Part shown: piece after piece, positions 34,943 through 43,930 of the stretch
Layout: each line of letters begins with the position of its first letter
Numbering within the stretch: the stretch's first letter is position 1
The notes under the pieces: generated by a model
Told to the model about the DNA's origin: nothing
Database searches by the model: none
The model's input: only the letters and a program-made list of their open reading frames with translations
Position numbers and translations under genes: made by a program
Source of the DNA: Coneutiohabitans sp964457925
GTDB taxonomy: Bacteria; Zhuqueibacterota; Zhuqueibacteria; Zhuqueibacterales; Zhuqueibacteraceae
Length of the DNA stretch: 64,000 nucleotides
Assembly: GCA_964457925.1 (NCBI GenBank)
Contig: CAYWGH010000015.1
Coordinates: 62,001-126,000, forward strand
Direction: 5' to 3'

Positions 34943-35791
34943 ATGAAACGCAAAAAGATTGTGTTTGCGCTGATCACGACCGCCATCGTTGTGCAACCCA
35001 TTGTCGGCTTTTCCCAGGAAGTATTGCCGCGATACTTGCGTGATCGCGGCCCGGGAATGCCGTTGTCACAATTTGGCACCTACATCGAAAAAGGCGAATT
35101 GAAAATCTATCCTTTTTATGAATACTATAGCGACAAAAACGCAGAGTATAAACCTGCAGAGTTGGGTTACGGTTTGAATGAAGATTTTCGCGGCCGTTTT
35201 CGCGCCAATGAAGGTTTGATTTTTTGGGCCTATGGTCTCTCGAATAAGCTGGCCGTTGAATTTGAAATGGCGGCGATTTCCGCCACGCTCGACAAATCTC
35301 CGCAGGATCCCTCCGCCATGCCGGCGAGGCTTGAGAAATCGGGGCTGGGCGATGTGGAAGGGCAAATTCGTTATCGCTGGAATCGTGAGCGGCCCAACAC
35401 GCCCGAATTTATCAGTTATTTCGAAACGGTTTTCCCGACCGCGGAAAAGTATAGTCTTATCGGAACCAGCGACTGGGAATTCAAATTCGGCTCGGGCTTG
35501 ATCAAAGGATTCCGTTGGGGTACGATTACGCTGCGCGCGGCAGTGGAGTATGCGGCGGCAGAGAAGGCCGCCGGCCCTGGCGAGTATGCCATTGAGTATC
35601 TAAAACGAGTATCCGATAATTTCCGCGTATTCTTGATGCTGGAAGGCACCGAAGATGAAGTCTTTTTGATTCCCGAGATTCAGGCGCATTTCAGTCGGGT
35701 TGTGGTACTCAAAGTCAATAGCGGCTTTGGTATTACTTCAAAAGCGACAGATTTTGCGCCGGAAATCGGCCTCATGTTTTCGGTGCATTAG
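34943..35791 (+). CDS. Outer-membrane beta-barrel protein
   Basis: A 282-residue protein with a signal peptide cleaved near VGFSQ. The mature chain consists of amphipathic strands of about 10-14 residues with short turns: GELKIYPFYEYYSD, NKLAVEFEMAAISATL, SGLGDVEGQIRYRW, FEFKFG-type strands. This resembles the transporter-type barrels of the Phenol_MetA_deg group. The stretch SGLGDVEGQIRYRW has a counterpart, SSGIGDVEVSVKHVL, in the cytochrome-barrel fusion at 36595, so the two barrels are related. It opens a short run of envelope genes that includes that fusion. Function unknown. Confidence 0.75.
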   Translation: MKRKKIVFALITTAIVVQPIVGFSQEVLPRYLRDRGPGMPLSQFGTYIEKGELKIYPFYEYYSDKNAEYKPAELGYGLNEDFRGRFRANEGLIFWAYGLSNKLAVEFEMAAISATLDKSPQDPSAMPARLEKSGLGDVEGQIRYRWNRERPNTPEFISYFETVFPTAEKYSLIGTSDWEFKFGSGLIKGFRWGTITLRAAVEYAAAEKAAGPGEYAIEYLKRVSDNFRVFLMLEGTEDEVFLIPEIQAHFSRVVVLKVNSGFGITSKATDFAPEIGLMFSVH

Positions 35792-35877
35792 AGTCGCCGG
35801 CAAAATGATTCAATATCAAACCATTTTACTCATCGTGCTAGTGAATTATTTTGCCTAGCAAGAATCAAGGAGTCGAG

Positions 35878-36582
35878 ATGAAAAAACGATTGTGGAGGCT
35901 TAAGGGAGCTGCTCTTTTTTTGGGTGCTTACGGTTTGGTTTTGGCAAACGTCGGTAGCGCGTCCAATCCGCCTGAATCCTTTACCGTTGCGAGTGTTCAC
36001 TTCGAACAAAATGCTACGGACGAGGATGTCGAAGTCGTGTTCGAAGTCAAGGGCGGTGATGAAGGGCTGGCGAAACTCGCGATCGTTTCTCCGGACGGCC
36101 GCACGGTCGTCAATTTCACCGCGCCCGATGCTTCCACCTTGGGAATACGACAGTTTCGTTTTGAATCACCCGAACCCAAGGATGTCAAAGGTTTGAAAGC
36201 CGCTTATCCGGAGGGTGTTTATACGTTTGCCGGTGAAACCGCTGCCGGCGTCAAATTGCAGGGCAAAGCGACGCTGCATCACACCCTGCCGGCAACGACA
36301 TCATTTGTTCAACCCAAAGCCGAAGCGGAGGGTGTGCCGGTTAAAAACCTCGTGATCGCCTGGGCGCCGATTAAGAACGTTGCGGCTTATATCATCTATA
36401 TCGAACAAGACGAACTGCAGGTAGAATTCACGGCAAGGCTGGACGGAAATGTGTCTAAGCTTGCTGTGCCCGACGGTTTTCTCGTTCCGGGCAATCAGTA
36501 CACGCTGGGTCTCGGAACGGTAGCAGAGGATGGCAACGTATCGATTATTGAAACCTGGTTTACGACGGCTGAAACAGACTGA
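35878..36582 (+). CDS. Exported FnIII/Ig-like protein
   Basis: A 234-residue protein starting after AAGGAG at 35868-35873. A signal peptide runs to about residue 29 (VGSASN). Two beta-sandwich regions follow: residues about 35-140 (VEVVFEVKGGDEGLAKLAIV, then YTFAGETAAGVKLQG) and a fibronectin-III-like segment at about 150-234 (NLVIAWAPIKNVAAYIIYIE, GNQYTLGLGTVAEDGN). No enzymatic motif is visible. It ends 12 bases before the cytochrome fusion starts, so the two are almost certainly cotranscribed and may form an envelope complex. Confidence 0.78.
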   Translation: MKKRLWRLKGAALFLGAYGLVLANVGSASNPPESFTVASVHFEQNATDEDVEVVFEVKGGDEGLAKLAIVSPDGRTVVNFTAPDASTLGIRQFRFESPEPKDVKGLKAAYPEGVYTFAGETAAGVKLQGKATLHHTLPATTSFVQPKAEAEGVPVKNLVIAWAPIKNVAAYIIYIEQDELQVEFTARLDGNVSKLAVPDGFLVPGNQYTLGLGTVAEDGNVSIIETWFTTAETD

Positions 36583-36594
36583 GGGATATCGCCG

Positions 36595-37683
36595 ATGCAA
36601 GTTCTTTATCGACTCATGGCCTCTTTTGCAGTGGTGTTACCGATTGGTCTTTGTGAAGCTCAGGAAGATCGTCAAAGCAGCAGTTCGCGCGGCAAATTTT
36701 TGTATGAAGAATATGCCGGCTGTGCAAGTTGTCACGGTTTTGATGGCAAGGGCAATGTTGAAGGCGTGAAGCTTGATCCACCGCCTCCGGATTTGACCGA
36801 TTGCAGCTTTAATTCGCGCGAGCCTAGGCGTGATTGGGCCGCCGTGATTACGCGCGGGGGCGAGGCGCGCGGCCTTTCCATGAGCATGCCCGCGTATGGC
36901 GAGGTTTTAACCGCGGCGCAGATCGACACGATTATCGATTATTTGAAGACGTTTTGCGTTGACGAAGGCTGGCCCCAGGGTGAGTTGAATTTTCGGCGGC
37001 CGCAGATCACCTCCAAAGCTTTTCCTGAAAATGAGGCGTTGCTGATTCCAACCTATACCAATGACACTGAGACGTCGACGGTTACCAAGTTAGTCTACGA
37101 GAGGCGTCTGGGCCGAAAGGGTCAGTGGGAAGTCGCTGTGCCGTTCACCACGGAATCCGGCCCGGCTTCGTCTTCGGGCATCGGCGATGTTGAAGTGAGC
37201 GTGAAACACGTGCTTGCCCATCGCCCCATGTCACAATTCATCCTCAGCGGCGGACTTGAAGCAGCCGTGCCCACCGGAAAATCTGATATTGGTACTGGCA
37301 ACGGAACGTGGAAGCTTGCTCCCTTTCTGGCTGCCGGCAAAGGGTTTGATGGCTTTTATATTCAATCCAGCGTGAAGTTCGAAGCGCCAATAGAATCGGA
37401 GGCCGGCGAAAATGAGTTGCTATACAATCTTGCCTTCACCCTGCCATTGACCAAAGAGAAAAAGGGACTGATCCCCATGCTCGAATTCAATGGCATCACT
37501 GCGGCCGAATCCGGCAAGACGGAATTGTTTATCACGCCGCAGTTTTATTACGGCCTAGTCCGCCGCGGCCATATTGCCGTTTCATTCGGCAGTCAAATTC
37601 CGGTGAGCAGCGAACGGCCGTTTGACTATCGTCTCGTCGGATTCTTGCTGTGGGAGTATGCCGACGGTGGGCTGTGGTGGTGA
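36595..37683 (+). CDS. Cytochrome c domain fused to an outer-membrane beta-barrel
   Basis: A 362-residue exported protein. After a signal peptide (cleavage near LCEAQ, about residue 23) a class I cytochrome c domain spans about 33-122, with haem-binding C43-A-S-C46-H47 and a likely axial methionine in GLSMSMPAYG (near 96-98). C70 and C121 could form a disulfide. From about residue 130 the chain becomes a beta-barrel of the transporter (Phenol_MetA_deg-like) type: TVTKLVYERRLGRKGQWEV, SSGIGDVEVSVKHVL, GGLEAAVPTGKSD, ending GGLWW with a terminal tryptophan typical of outer-membrane insertion. The fusion would place a periplasmic haem on an outer-membrane barrel. Confidence 0.88.
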   Translation: MQVLYRLMASFAVVLPIGLCEAQEDRQSSSSRGKFLYEEYAGCASCHGFDGKGNVEGVKLDPPPPDLTDCSFNSREPRRDWAAVITRGGEARGLSMSMPAYGEVLTAAQIDTIIDYLKTFCVDEGWPQGELNFRRPQITSKAFPENEALLIPTYTNDTETSTVTKLVYERRLGRKGQWEVAVPFTTESGPASSSGIGDVEVSVKHVLAHRPMSQFILSGGLEAAVPTGKSDIGTGNGTWKLAPFLAAGKGFDGFYIQSSVKFEAPIESEAGENELLYNLAFTLPLTKEKKGLIPMLEFNGITAAESGKTELFITPQFYYGLVRRGHIAVSFGSQIPVSSERPFDYRLVGFLLWEYADGGLWW

Positions 37684-37776
37684 TGTCACTAAAGGGCCAT
37701 TTGGAAATTGCCGTTGGAAATTATTCGTCAAAATTAGCAGCGTATTTTCCAGCTTTTTATTGCAAGGAAATTCATT

Positions 37777-38106
37777 ATGCGCAAGCCATTTTACTTAGCT
37801 TTTTTGCTCGCCCTCATGCTTGGGGTATTCCTCGGCTGCAGCTCCTCAGAAAAAACGGAAGAAGCTGCACAACCTTCTGTTTCAGCAAATGGCGCCTCGG
37901 TTGCGCCGGCGGCAGAGGGTAAACAAATACAATATCGCGCTGTGTGCATCGAGAAACAAGCCCATGCCGGCAACGAATATGTCCTGAGCAAATGGCTCGA
38001 CGACAAAGAAAAGGCCAATAGCTTTGGGCAATATCATGGGGACTTCAAAGAAAAAGGCCACCGGTGGAGAGTCGATGAGCGCGTTAAGCCGGAGAGCAAG
38101 CCTTGA
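37777..38106 (+). CDS. Small lipoprotein of unknown function
   Basis: A 109-residue lipoprotein. The signal sequence ends in FLGC (lipidated C21) and AAGGAAA lies seven bases before the ATG. After an acidic, serine-rich linker the mature domain (YRAVCIEKQAHAGNEYVLSKWLDDKEKANSFGQYHGDFKEKGHRW) is short and polar, with one further cysteine and four histidines in or near it. No family is recognised. It follows the cytochrome fusion by 93 bases and may belong to the same envelope module. Confidence 0.75.
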   Translation: MRKPFYLAFLLALMLGVFLGCSSSEKTEEAAQPSVSANGASVAPAAEGKQIQYRAVCIEKQAHAGNEYVLSKWLDDKEKANSFGQYHGDFKEKGHRWRVDERVKPESKP

Positions 38107-38233
38107 TCGGCTAGCATTGCGGATAACCTCGAGCAACTCGCGATCAACAACATTTCTTCGCCGGAGAGGCGGGCAACCAGCAGCGCCGTCGTGCGGAAAA
38201 TGCCTCTGCTCGTTTTTAGCTGAAGAGAAAGGT

Positions 38234-40588
38234 ATGTTGAAAAGGCTTGTCATACTGGTGTGCGTGCTCATTGCCCAGGGTTCATTCGTATTGGGTCAGG
38301 ATCGGCAAAATGCGACCATTCATGGATTTGTTTACGACGCAGCCAACGGTGAAGCGCTGATAGGTGCGAATGTTTATTTGGATAAAACCAAAATCGGCAG
38401 CAGCACGAATCTCAGCGGCTATTACGTTATTCCGCAGATCCTAGTTGGTACTTATACCGTCATTGTTCGCCATATCGGATATCAGCCGTATAAACAAGAA
38501 GTCTCACTGGCGGATGGTGAGGTGAAGACGATCACCGTGAGCCTGCAAGCCGAAAGCATCGTCGCCGAAGGCGTCGTCATTTCCGGGGATTCGATTCCCG
38601 GTGCGCGGAGGTTGTACGAACGCGAGCTTTCAACGCTTGAGATTTCACTGCGACAAATCGAACAGATTCCGCAAGTGGTGGAAACCGACCTGCTGCGTTC
38701 GCTGCAAACATTGCCGGGCATCATGCCGGTGTCGGATTTTTCCTCCGCGCTATACGTGCGCGGCGGCACGCCAGATCAAAACCTGTATTTGATGGACGGC
38801 ACGGATGTTTACAATCCCGAGCATGCGTTTGGCGTTTTCTCCACGTTCAACACGGATGCCATCAAGCAGATCGAGCTTTCCAAAGGCGGATTTAGCGCCA
38901 AATATGGCGGGCGTCTCTCTTCCGTTCTGAGCGTGACGAATCTCGATGGCAATCGCGAGCGTTTTGAAGCAACCGGCTCCATTAGTCTGCTGAGCGCCAA
39001 AACCACGGTGCAGATGCCGCTTGGCAATGCCGGGTCGCTGTCGGGTTCGTTGCGGCGAACTTATTTTGATCAAACCGTTGCCAAGTTTGTCGAAGAAGTT
39101 CCGGATTATTATTTTCTCGACGGCAATGTCAAGGCGTTCTTTGATCTCAACAGTAAAAACAAATTAACGATCAGCGGCTACGGCAGTACGGACAATTTGA
39201 ATTACACGTTCAATAAAAAAGTTCGGGATCAGGCAGCGCTAAAATATGATTGGGGCAATCGCACCGGTAGCATGCGTTGGACGCGCATTTTTTCACCACA
39301 GTTGTTTGCCAATTTTTGGATAACCGGCAGCCGGTTCGATTCCAACGCCGACTTCAGTCAACTGTTTGACTTCGTTTTCACAGAAAAAAATTATATCTCC
39401 GACATTTCTTGCAAGGGCGATTTCGAGTATCATCTTTCAAAAGTGTTTCAGGCGGACTTTGGGTTTGAGCAAAAAAATCTCCATCTCGTTTACAAACACC
39501 AAACCCAAAGCGGCATTATCGACATCGACCACAAGCCAAAACACTATGCGGCCTATTTTTCCGGCAATTGGCAACCCTCCATACGGTGGGATTTCGTGAC
39601 CGGCATGCGCTACGACTTTTTTGACGGCGAGAAGAATTTCAGAAATTGGTCGCCGCGTTTTGCTGCAAAGTATCGGCTCACGGATTCGTTTAATGTGAAG
39701 GCCGCGGGCGGCATATATTATCAATATCTGCACCGAGTTCCGCGGACGTTCATTGCGGATAACTGGGTCGCTTCGGACCGCGCGCTAAAAGAATCCTCCG
39801 CGCAACATGTCATTGGGGGAATCAGCAAAAATTTTTCCACCGGCTATCAAGCCGAAATCGAGATTTATTACAAAGGCTATCAGAATGTTTATGCTTTCAA
39901 TGAGAATTACAAAGTAGACATCACGCCGCAGAGGTTTGATGGCGACGTTCCGATCTATACCCAAACCCAGGCAATCTTTCATCGCGGTGACGGCAACAGC
40001 AAGGGCATTGAATTTTTGTTGCGCAAAGATCAGGGCGTCTTCACCGGCTGGTTGAGTTACAGCCTCGCCCGGACGCGGTACACGTTTGACCGCATTAATC
40101 AAGGCAACGCTTTTGCCCCGCGCCACGATCGCGCGCATGTGCTGAATGTGGTTGGTAATATCGATTGGAAAAATTTCAAGCGCTGGCTGCGCAAGCAGGA
40201 TCCGGTGCAGCATAAAACCAATTGGCGAGTCGGAGCCATTTTTGTTTACACCAGCGGGCAACCCATTACTCTTCCCGGCTCGCATTATTTTGTGAGCACG
40301 GCACCGGATTGGGACTTTGTGAGTCCCGAAGTTTTTCCCAGTGTGATCAACGGCTTTCGCCTGCCGCCGTATATCCGGCTTGATGTGAGTATCACTTACG
40401 AAAAGCATTACAAAAACTGGACGATGCTGCCGTATCTCCAAATTTTTAATGTGGGCTACCGCAAGAATGTCTGGTTTGTCGATTACGACGCTGTCCCCGC
40501 CAGTTCCGGTGCAATCCTGAGCCCGGTTATTGATCCGATTGCGATGTTTCCGATTTTGCCGACGCTCGGCGTGAATTTCAAATTTTAG
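38234..40588 (+). CDS. TonB-dependent receptor with carboxypeptidase-like N-terminal domain
   Basis: A 784-residue outer-membrane receptor. The open frame begins at 38024, but the ATG at 38234 gives a proper signal peptide (MLKRLVILVCVLIAQ..., cleavage near VLGQ). Residues about 25-110 are a CarboxypepD_reg-like domain (HGFVYDAANGEALIGANVYL). The plug follows (ETDLLRSLQTLPGI, LYVRGGTPDQNLYLMDGTDV, NTDAIKQIELSKGGF SAKYGG), then the barrel. The C-terminus ends VNFKF. It is followed by a DUF4249 gene, a pairing common in Bacteroidota and relatives where both make one uptake system. The ligand is unknown. Confidence 0.92.
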   Translation: MLKRLVILVCVLIAQGSFVLGQDRQNATIHGFVYDAANGEALIGANVYLDKTKIGSSTNLSGYYVIPQILVGTYTVIVRHIGYQPYKQEVSLADGEVKTITVSLQAESIVAEGVVISGDSIPGARRLYERELSTLEISLRQIEQIPQVVETDLLRSLQTLPGIMPVSDFSSALYVRGGTPDQNLYLMDGTDVYNPEHAFGVFSTFNTDAIKQIELSKGGFSAKYGGRLSSVLSVTNLDGNRERFEATGSISLLSAKTTVQMPLGNAGSLSGSLRRTYFDQTVAKFVEEVPDYYFLDGNVKAFFDLNSKNKLTISGYGSTDNLNYTFNKKVRDQAALKYDWGNRTGSMRWTRIFSPQLFANFWITGSRFDSNADFSQLFDFVFTEKNYISDISCKGDFEYHLSKVFQADFGFEQKNLHLVYKHQTQSGIIDIDHKPKHYAAYFSGNWQPSIRWDFVTGMRYDFFDGEKNFRNWSPRFAAKYRLTDSFNVKAAGGIYYQYLHRVPRTFIADNWVASDRALKESSAQHVIGGISKNFSTGYQAEIEIYYKGYQNVYAFNENYKVDITPQRFDGDVPIYTQTQAIFHRGDGNSKGIEFLLRKDQGVFTGWLSYSLARTRYTFDRINQGNAFAPRHDRAHVLNVVGNIDWKNFKRWLRKQDPVQHKTNWRVGAIFVYTSGQPITLPGSHYFVSTAPDWDFVSPEVFPSVINGFRLPPYIRLDVSITYEKHYKNWTMLPYLQIFNVGYRKNVWFVDYDAVPASSGAILSPVIDPIAMFPILPTLGVNFKF

Positions 40589-40672
40589 TGAAAAAGCAAA
40601 ACACTTAACCGCAAGAGGATGTAAAACTTCATTTGAAATCGATGGTTTTGCCTTTTATTATGAGTGAATAAC

Positions 40673-41551
40673 ATGAACAGATTGTTCACTATAGTTTTGA
40701 TGATGCTTATGGCATGTGGGGAAGGCAGACTCTCTATCACAGAAGCGTCATATCAGCCCAAGATTGCTATTCAAGGCATCCTCATACCCGGTCAAGTCCC
40801 TCAGGTTAAGCTGAGCAGAAATTTTCCAGTGAATGTCGTCATCGATCCTGCCGAGATTCCACTAACGAACGCCAGTGTTACGATAACAGATGGCGCTGGG
40901 TACAGGCACACGCTGCTTTATAATCCGCAAACCCGGGCCTACGAAGCGCAGTTTAATGTCGACTACAATACCACCTATACGCTCAACGCCGATGCCAGCA
41001 TTGACGGCCGGACGTTGCATGCGAGCGCTACGACCACAGTTCCCAACGCCGGGTTTAAAATCTTAGAAGAGAGTTCACGGTTGGGAAGTATGGTCTATCG
41101 CCAGCGCGATGCCCAGGGGAATCTTGTCAATTTCAATGTCGTGTTCGAGCGGTCGCCGGGCACGGGATATTACCTTGTTTCACTGGTCGCACTCGAGGCC
41201 GATACCTCGAGATTTATTTATGATAACCCGTTTCGAGAGCTTACGGCAGAAGACGTGTACACAGATTTTGAAGAATACAAGTATCTGTACTACTGGCTGC
41301 AGGACCGGCCATTGACGCCGGGCATATCGAACACCGAAATTCTTTCCTTGTTTACTTTCTTTTATAGCAGGTATCGTGTGATTATCTACGCCGCCGATCG
41401 CAACTTCCGAGATTTTCAGATAACGCATGAATTACTGCAAGGCATCGATGGAAACTACCATGAGCCGGCATTTCATATCGAAGGCGACGGCATTGGTGTG
41501 TTCGGATCAGCCGTTGCGGACACGGCTTACTTTGAGATCTTACGGCCCTAA
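40673..41551 (+). CDS. DUF4249-family lipoprotein (TonB receptor partner)
   Basis: A 292-residue lipoprotein with signal end LMAC (C15). A GTG three codons earlier (40664) is a weaker start. The mature part opens YQPKIAIQGILIPGQVPQVKLSRNFP and continues NASVTITDGAGY and TYTLNADASIDGRTLHASATTTVP, which is the Ig-like DUF4249 layout, then an alpha/beta region to the end. Proteins of this family lie directly after TonB-dependent receptors, as here, and probably act as their surface or periplasmic partner. The gap to the receptor stop is 84 bases. Confidence 0.82.
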   Translation: MNRLFTIVLMMLMACGEGRLSITEASYQPKIAIQGILIPGQVPQVKLSRNFPVNVVIDPAEIPLTNASVTITDGAGYRHTLLYNPQTRAYEAQFNVDYNTTYTLNADASIDGRTLHASATTTVPNAGFKILEESSRLGSMVYRQRDAQGNLVNFNVVFERSPGTGYYLVSLVALEADTSRFIYDNPFRELTAEDVYTDFEEYKYLYYWLQDRPLTPGISNTEILSLFTFFYSRYRVIIYAADRNFRDFQITHELLQGIDGNYHEPAFHIEGDGIGVFGSAVADTAYFEILRP

Positions 41552-41604
41552 CGTCGGCTCCAGCTATTCCTTTCTGCAATCACCTTCGAAAAGTACAAAC
41601 GAGC

Positions 41605-42060
41605 ATGTCAGTCATGCGCAAATTGGTTTTATTGATCTTTCTTTTTGGAACATTTAGTGTCGGGGCGGAATTATTGTTGGTGGGTCATGTTGAAAGTTTT
41701 TGGCAATTGTTACCTTTGGTCCTTATCGCTGCCAGCCTCGTCGCGCTCGTCTTTCATGCAGTTGTAGAAAATGTGACCAGCATCAAAGTTTTTCAAGTGT
41801 TGATGTTGCTCTTTATTTTGAGCGGTTTTGTCGGGGTTGGCCAGCATTATCAAGCCAAGATCGAATTCAAATTGGAAATAAATCCTTCACTTAGCGGGCT
41901 GGAACTGTTTCGCGAGGCCCTCACCGGCGCAACTGTGCCTCCGGTGCTGGCGCCCGGAATGATGCTGCAACTGGGTTTGTTGGGCTTGGCCTTCACGTAC
42001 CGACATCCTGTGCTCCTCAAAACGGCTCAAAAAAGTGAACCAACAACAAACGGAGAGTGA
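41605..42060 (+). CDS. Four-helix integral membrane protein
   Basis: A 151-residue protein with four hydrophobic stretches: about 6-26, 33-52, 62-80 and 112-130. The third is followed by a periplasmic-looking loop (QHYQAKIEFKLEINPSLSG). No family is recognised. The start is uncertain between 41605 and 41614. The stop overlaps the next gene's ribosome-binding region (GGAGAG at its last codons), so it is cotranscribed with the HhH protein. Confidence 0.72.
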   Translation: MSVMRKLVLLIFLFGTFSVGAELLLVGHVESFWQLLPLVLIAASLVALVFHAVVENVTSIKVFQVLMLLFILSGFVGVGQHYQAKIEFKLEINPSLSGLELFREALTGATVPPVLAPGMMLQLGLLGLAFTYRHPVLLKTAQKSEPTTNGE

Positions 42061-42061
42061 C

Positions 42062-42697
42062 ATGAAGCTGCTCAAATTGTTCGTTAGAATTGCACTTGCG
42101 TCTCTGCTTCTGGCCGGCAACGCCGATGCCCAACTCGGACGCCAGCAGGGTTTGCTCGATCCCAACATTGCCGGAGAAAAGGAATTGCTTGCGCTGCCGC
42201 ATATGAATGCAGAGCTGGTGAAAAGCCTGGTGGAAAACCGGCCTTTTTTGAGCATGACGGACTTGAATGCCTTCTTGAGCAAATCACTCAAGCCAGAGCA
42301 ATTGACGATATTGTATGGAAAGCTTTTCCTCCATCTTAACCTAAATACGGCCCCGGAGGCGGAGATCCTGATGATTCCGGGTGTGGGAAAACGCCTCGCG
42401 CACGAATTTGAAGAATACAGGCCCTTCAAGTCGTTCACGCAATTTCGTAAAGAAATCGGAAAATACGTGGACGAAAAGGAAGTGGCCCGTCTTGAACAAT
42501 ATGTTTTCGTGCCGATCAATCTGAACACGGCCAGTGACGAAGATATTCTGAGCATTCCCGGCAGCGGAAAACGTGTGTTGCACGAGTTCAAAGAGTATCG
42601 GCCCTACAAAAACATCGAACAGTTCCGCCGTGAAATGGGTAAATATTGGAACGCCAAGGAAGTCGCACGGCTCGAGCGTTATATCACGTTGGAGTAA
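42062..42697 (+). CDS. Secreted ComEA-like protein with three helix-hairpin-helix repeats
   Basis: A 211-residue exported protein (signal to about residue 24, GNADAQ). The mature part is three HhH units. The second (NTAPEAEILMIPGVGKRLAHEF) and third (NTASDEDILSIPGSGKRVLHEF) have the canonical I-P-G-x-G-K hairpin of ComEA. The first (NIAGEKELLALPHMNAELVK) is degenerate and lacks the GxG. ComEA binds DNA at the cell surface during natural transformation, so this could be a DNA-binding envelope protein. No other competence gene is present in the window. A GGAGAG site precedes the start. Confidence 0.82.
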   Translation: MKLLKLFVRIALASLLLAGNADAQLGRQQGLLDPNIAGEKELLALPHMNAELVKSLVENRPFLSMTDLNAFLSKSLKPEQLTILYGKLFLHLNLNTAPEAEILMIPGVGKRLAHEFEEYRPFKSFTQFRKEIGKYVDEKEVARLEQYVFVPINLNTASDEDILSIPGSGKRVLHEFKEYRPYKNIEQFRREMGKYWNAKEVARLERYITLE

Positions 42698-42925
42698 GCG
42701 CTGTTGAGAGATGGTCTTCCGCTAAAAAAGGAATGAGTAATACATCGATTCAACCTGGCCTGGTTTTACCTGATGAATTTTGACGATCAAAATCGGTAAT
42801 ACGTATTTGTTTAGCCACGGCTTGGCTCTGACTTTACTACAGCAGATGCCACGGTCTAGCCTTGTCGAACTTGAATGTCAAAATGCATAAGAGAGAATGT
42901 ATGAACCTTCAAGGATGAAGACACT

Positions 42926-43930
42926 ATGCACGATTGCATCACGAAGATTTTGCCACGTGGCCTTGTTTTGGTTGGTATCTGTTGTTTGGCCTTGGCTTGC
43001 GGTTTCTCTGAGGTTAAGCAGCCTAAGCGAGTTCTAAATCCCAAGCCTGTGCCAGAATTTTCCATTCCCGCGCGGAATCCCGAAGAAAAGTACGTCTATT
43101 TCATTGCCATTGGAGATCAGGGTAAGGGCGGTGAAGACCAAAGACACGTTGCCGAGTTGATGCACGAGAAGGCGCAAAACGATTCTCTTCATTTTGTGAT
43201 TACGCTGGGCGACAATTTCTATAACGACGGTGTGACGTCGGTTAACGACATCCAATGGCTCGAGAAGTTCGAAAACATGTATAATTTGCCTTATCTCAAC
43301 GTTCCCTTTTACGCCTCGCTCGGCAATCATGATTATCACAATGACAATGCCTGGCATCAGGTGGAATACAGCAAAAGGAGCGACAAATGGCGGATGCCGC
43401 ACAACTATTATACCTTCTCGAGGAACATTGACGGCAACTCCTCCGTTCAGTTCTTTGTGTTGGATTCGCAACAAATCAAACAGCGCGACGATCACGACGC
43501 GGCACAACTCTCATGGCTCGACCGTGAGTTGAGCGCCTCCACCGCAACGTGGAAGATCGTTTACGGGCATCACCCGTTATATTCATACGGCAAACATGGC
43601 AACGTCAGAGCGATGATCGAACACGTGCAACCGATTTTGGAAAAATACCACGTGGATGCCTACCTTGCCGGCCATGATCACGATCGCCAGTTGCTCGGGC
43701 CGTTGAACGGTGTATTCTACATCGTCTCCGGCACCGGCGGTAAAAGTCGCGACACGAGTTATGGCGACATGACGATTTTCGCTGCAACCAATTTGGGCTT
43801 TGCCTGGTTTCGCATTTCTTCGGTGGAGTTTCATGTACAGTTCATCAACGCAGAAGGCAAGATTGAATATGCGCATACGTGGACAAAGGGGAGAGTTTCC
43901 CATGATCCTTCCAGGCTTACGACCAAATGA
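42926..43930 (+). CDS. Lipid-anchored metallophosphoesterase (acid phosphatase type 5-like)
   Basis: A 334-residue lipoprotein (LALAC, C25). All calcineurin-type motifs are present in order: GDQGKGG, LGDNFYNDGV, GNHDYHND, YGHHPLYSYG and AGHDHDRQ. The GDQG opening and spacing resemble tartrate-resistant/purple acid phosphatase type 5 enzymes, which cleave phosphomonoesters outside the cytoplasm with a dinuclear metal centre. Its 3' end overlaps the following PAP2 gene by 29 bases, suggesting coupled expression of two phosphatases. Confidence 0.9.
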   Translation: MHDCITKILPRGLVLVGICCLALACGFSEVKQPKRVLNPKPVPEFSIPARNPEEKYVYFIAIGDQGKGGEDQRHVAELMHEKAQNDSLHFVITLGDNFYNDGVTSVNDIQWLEKFENMYNLPYLNVPFYASLGNHDYHNDNAWHQVEYSKRSDKWRMPHNYYTFSRNIDGNSSVQFFVLDSQQIKQRDDHDAAQLSWLDRELSASTATWKIVYGHHPLYSYGKHGNVRAMIEHVQPILEKYHVDAYLAGHDHDRQLLGPLNGVFYIVSGTGGKSRDTSYGDMTIFAATNLGFAWFRISSVEFHVQFINAEGKIEYAHTWTKGRVSHDPSRLTTK

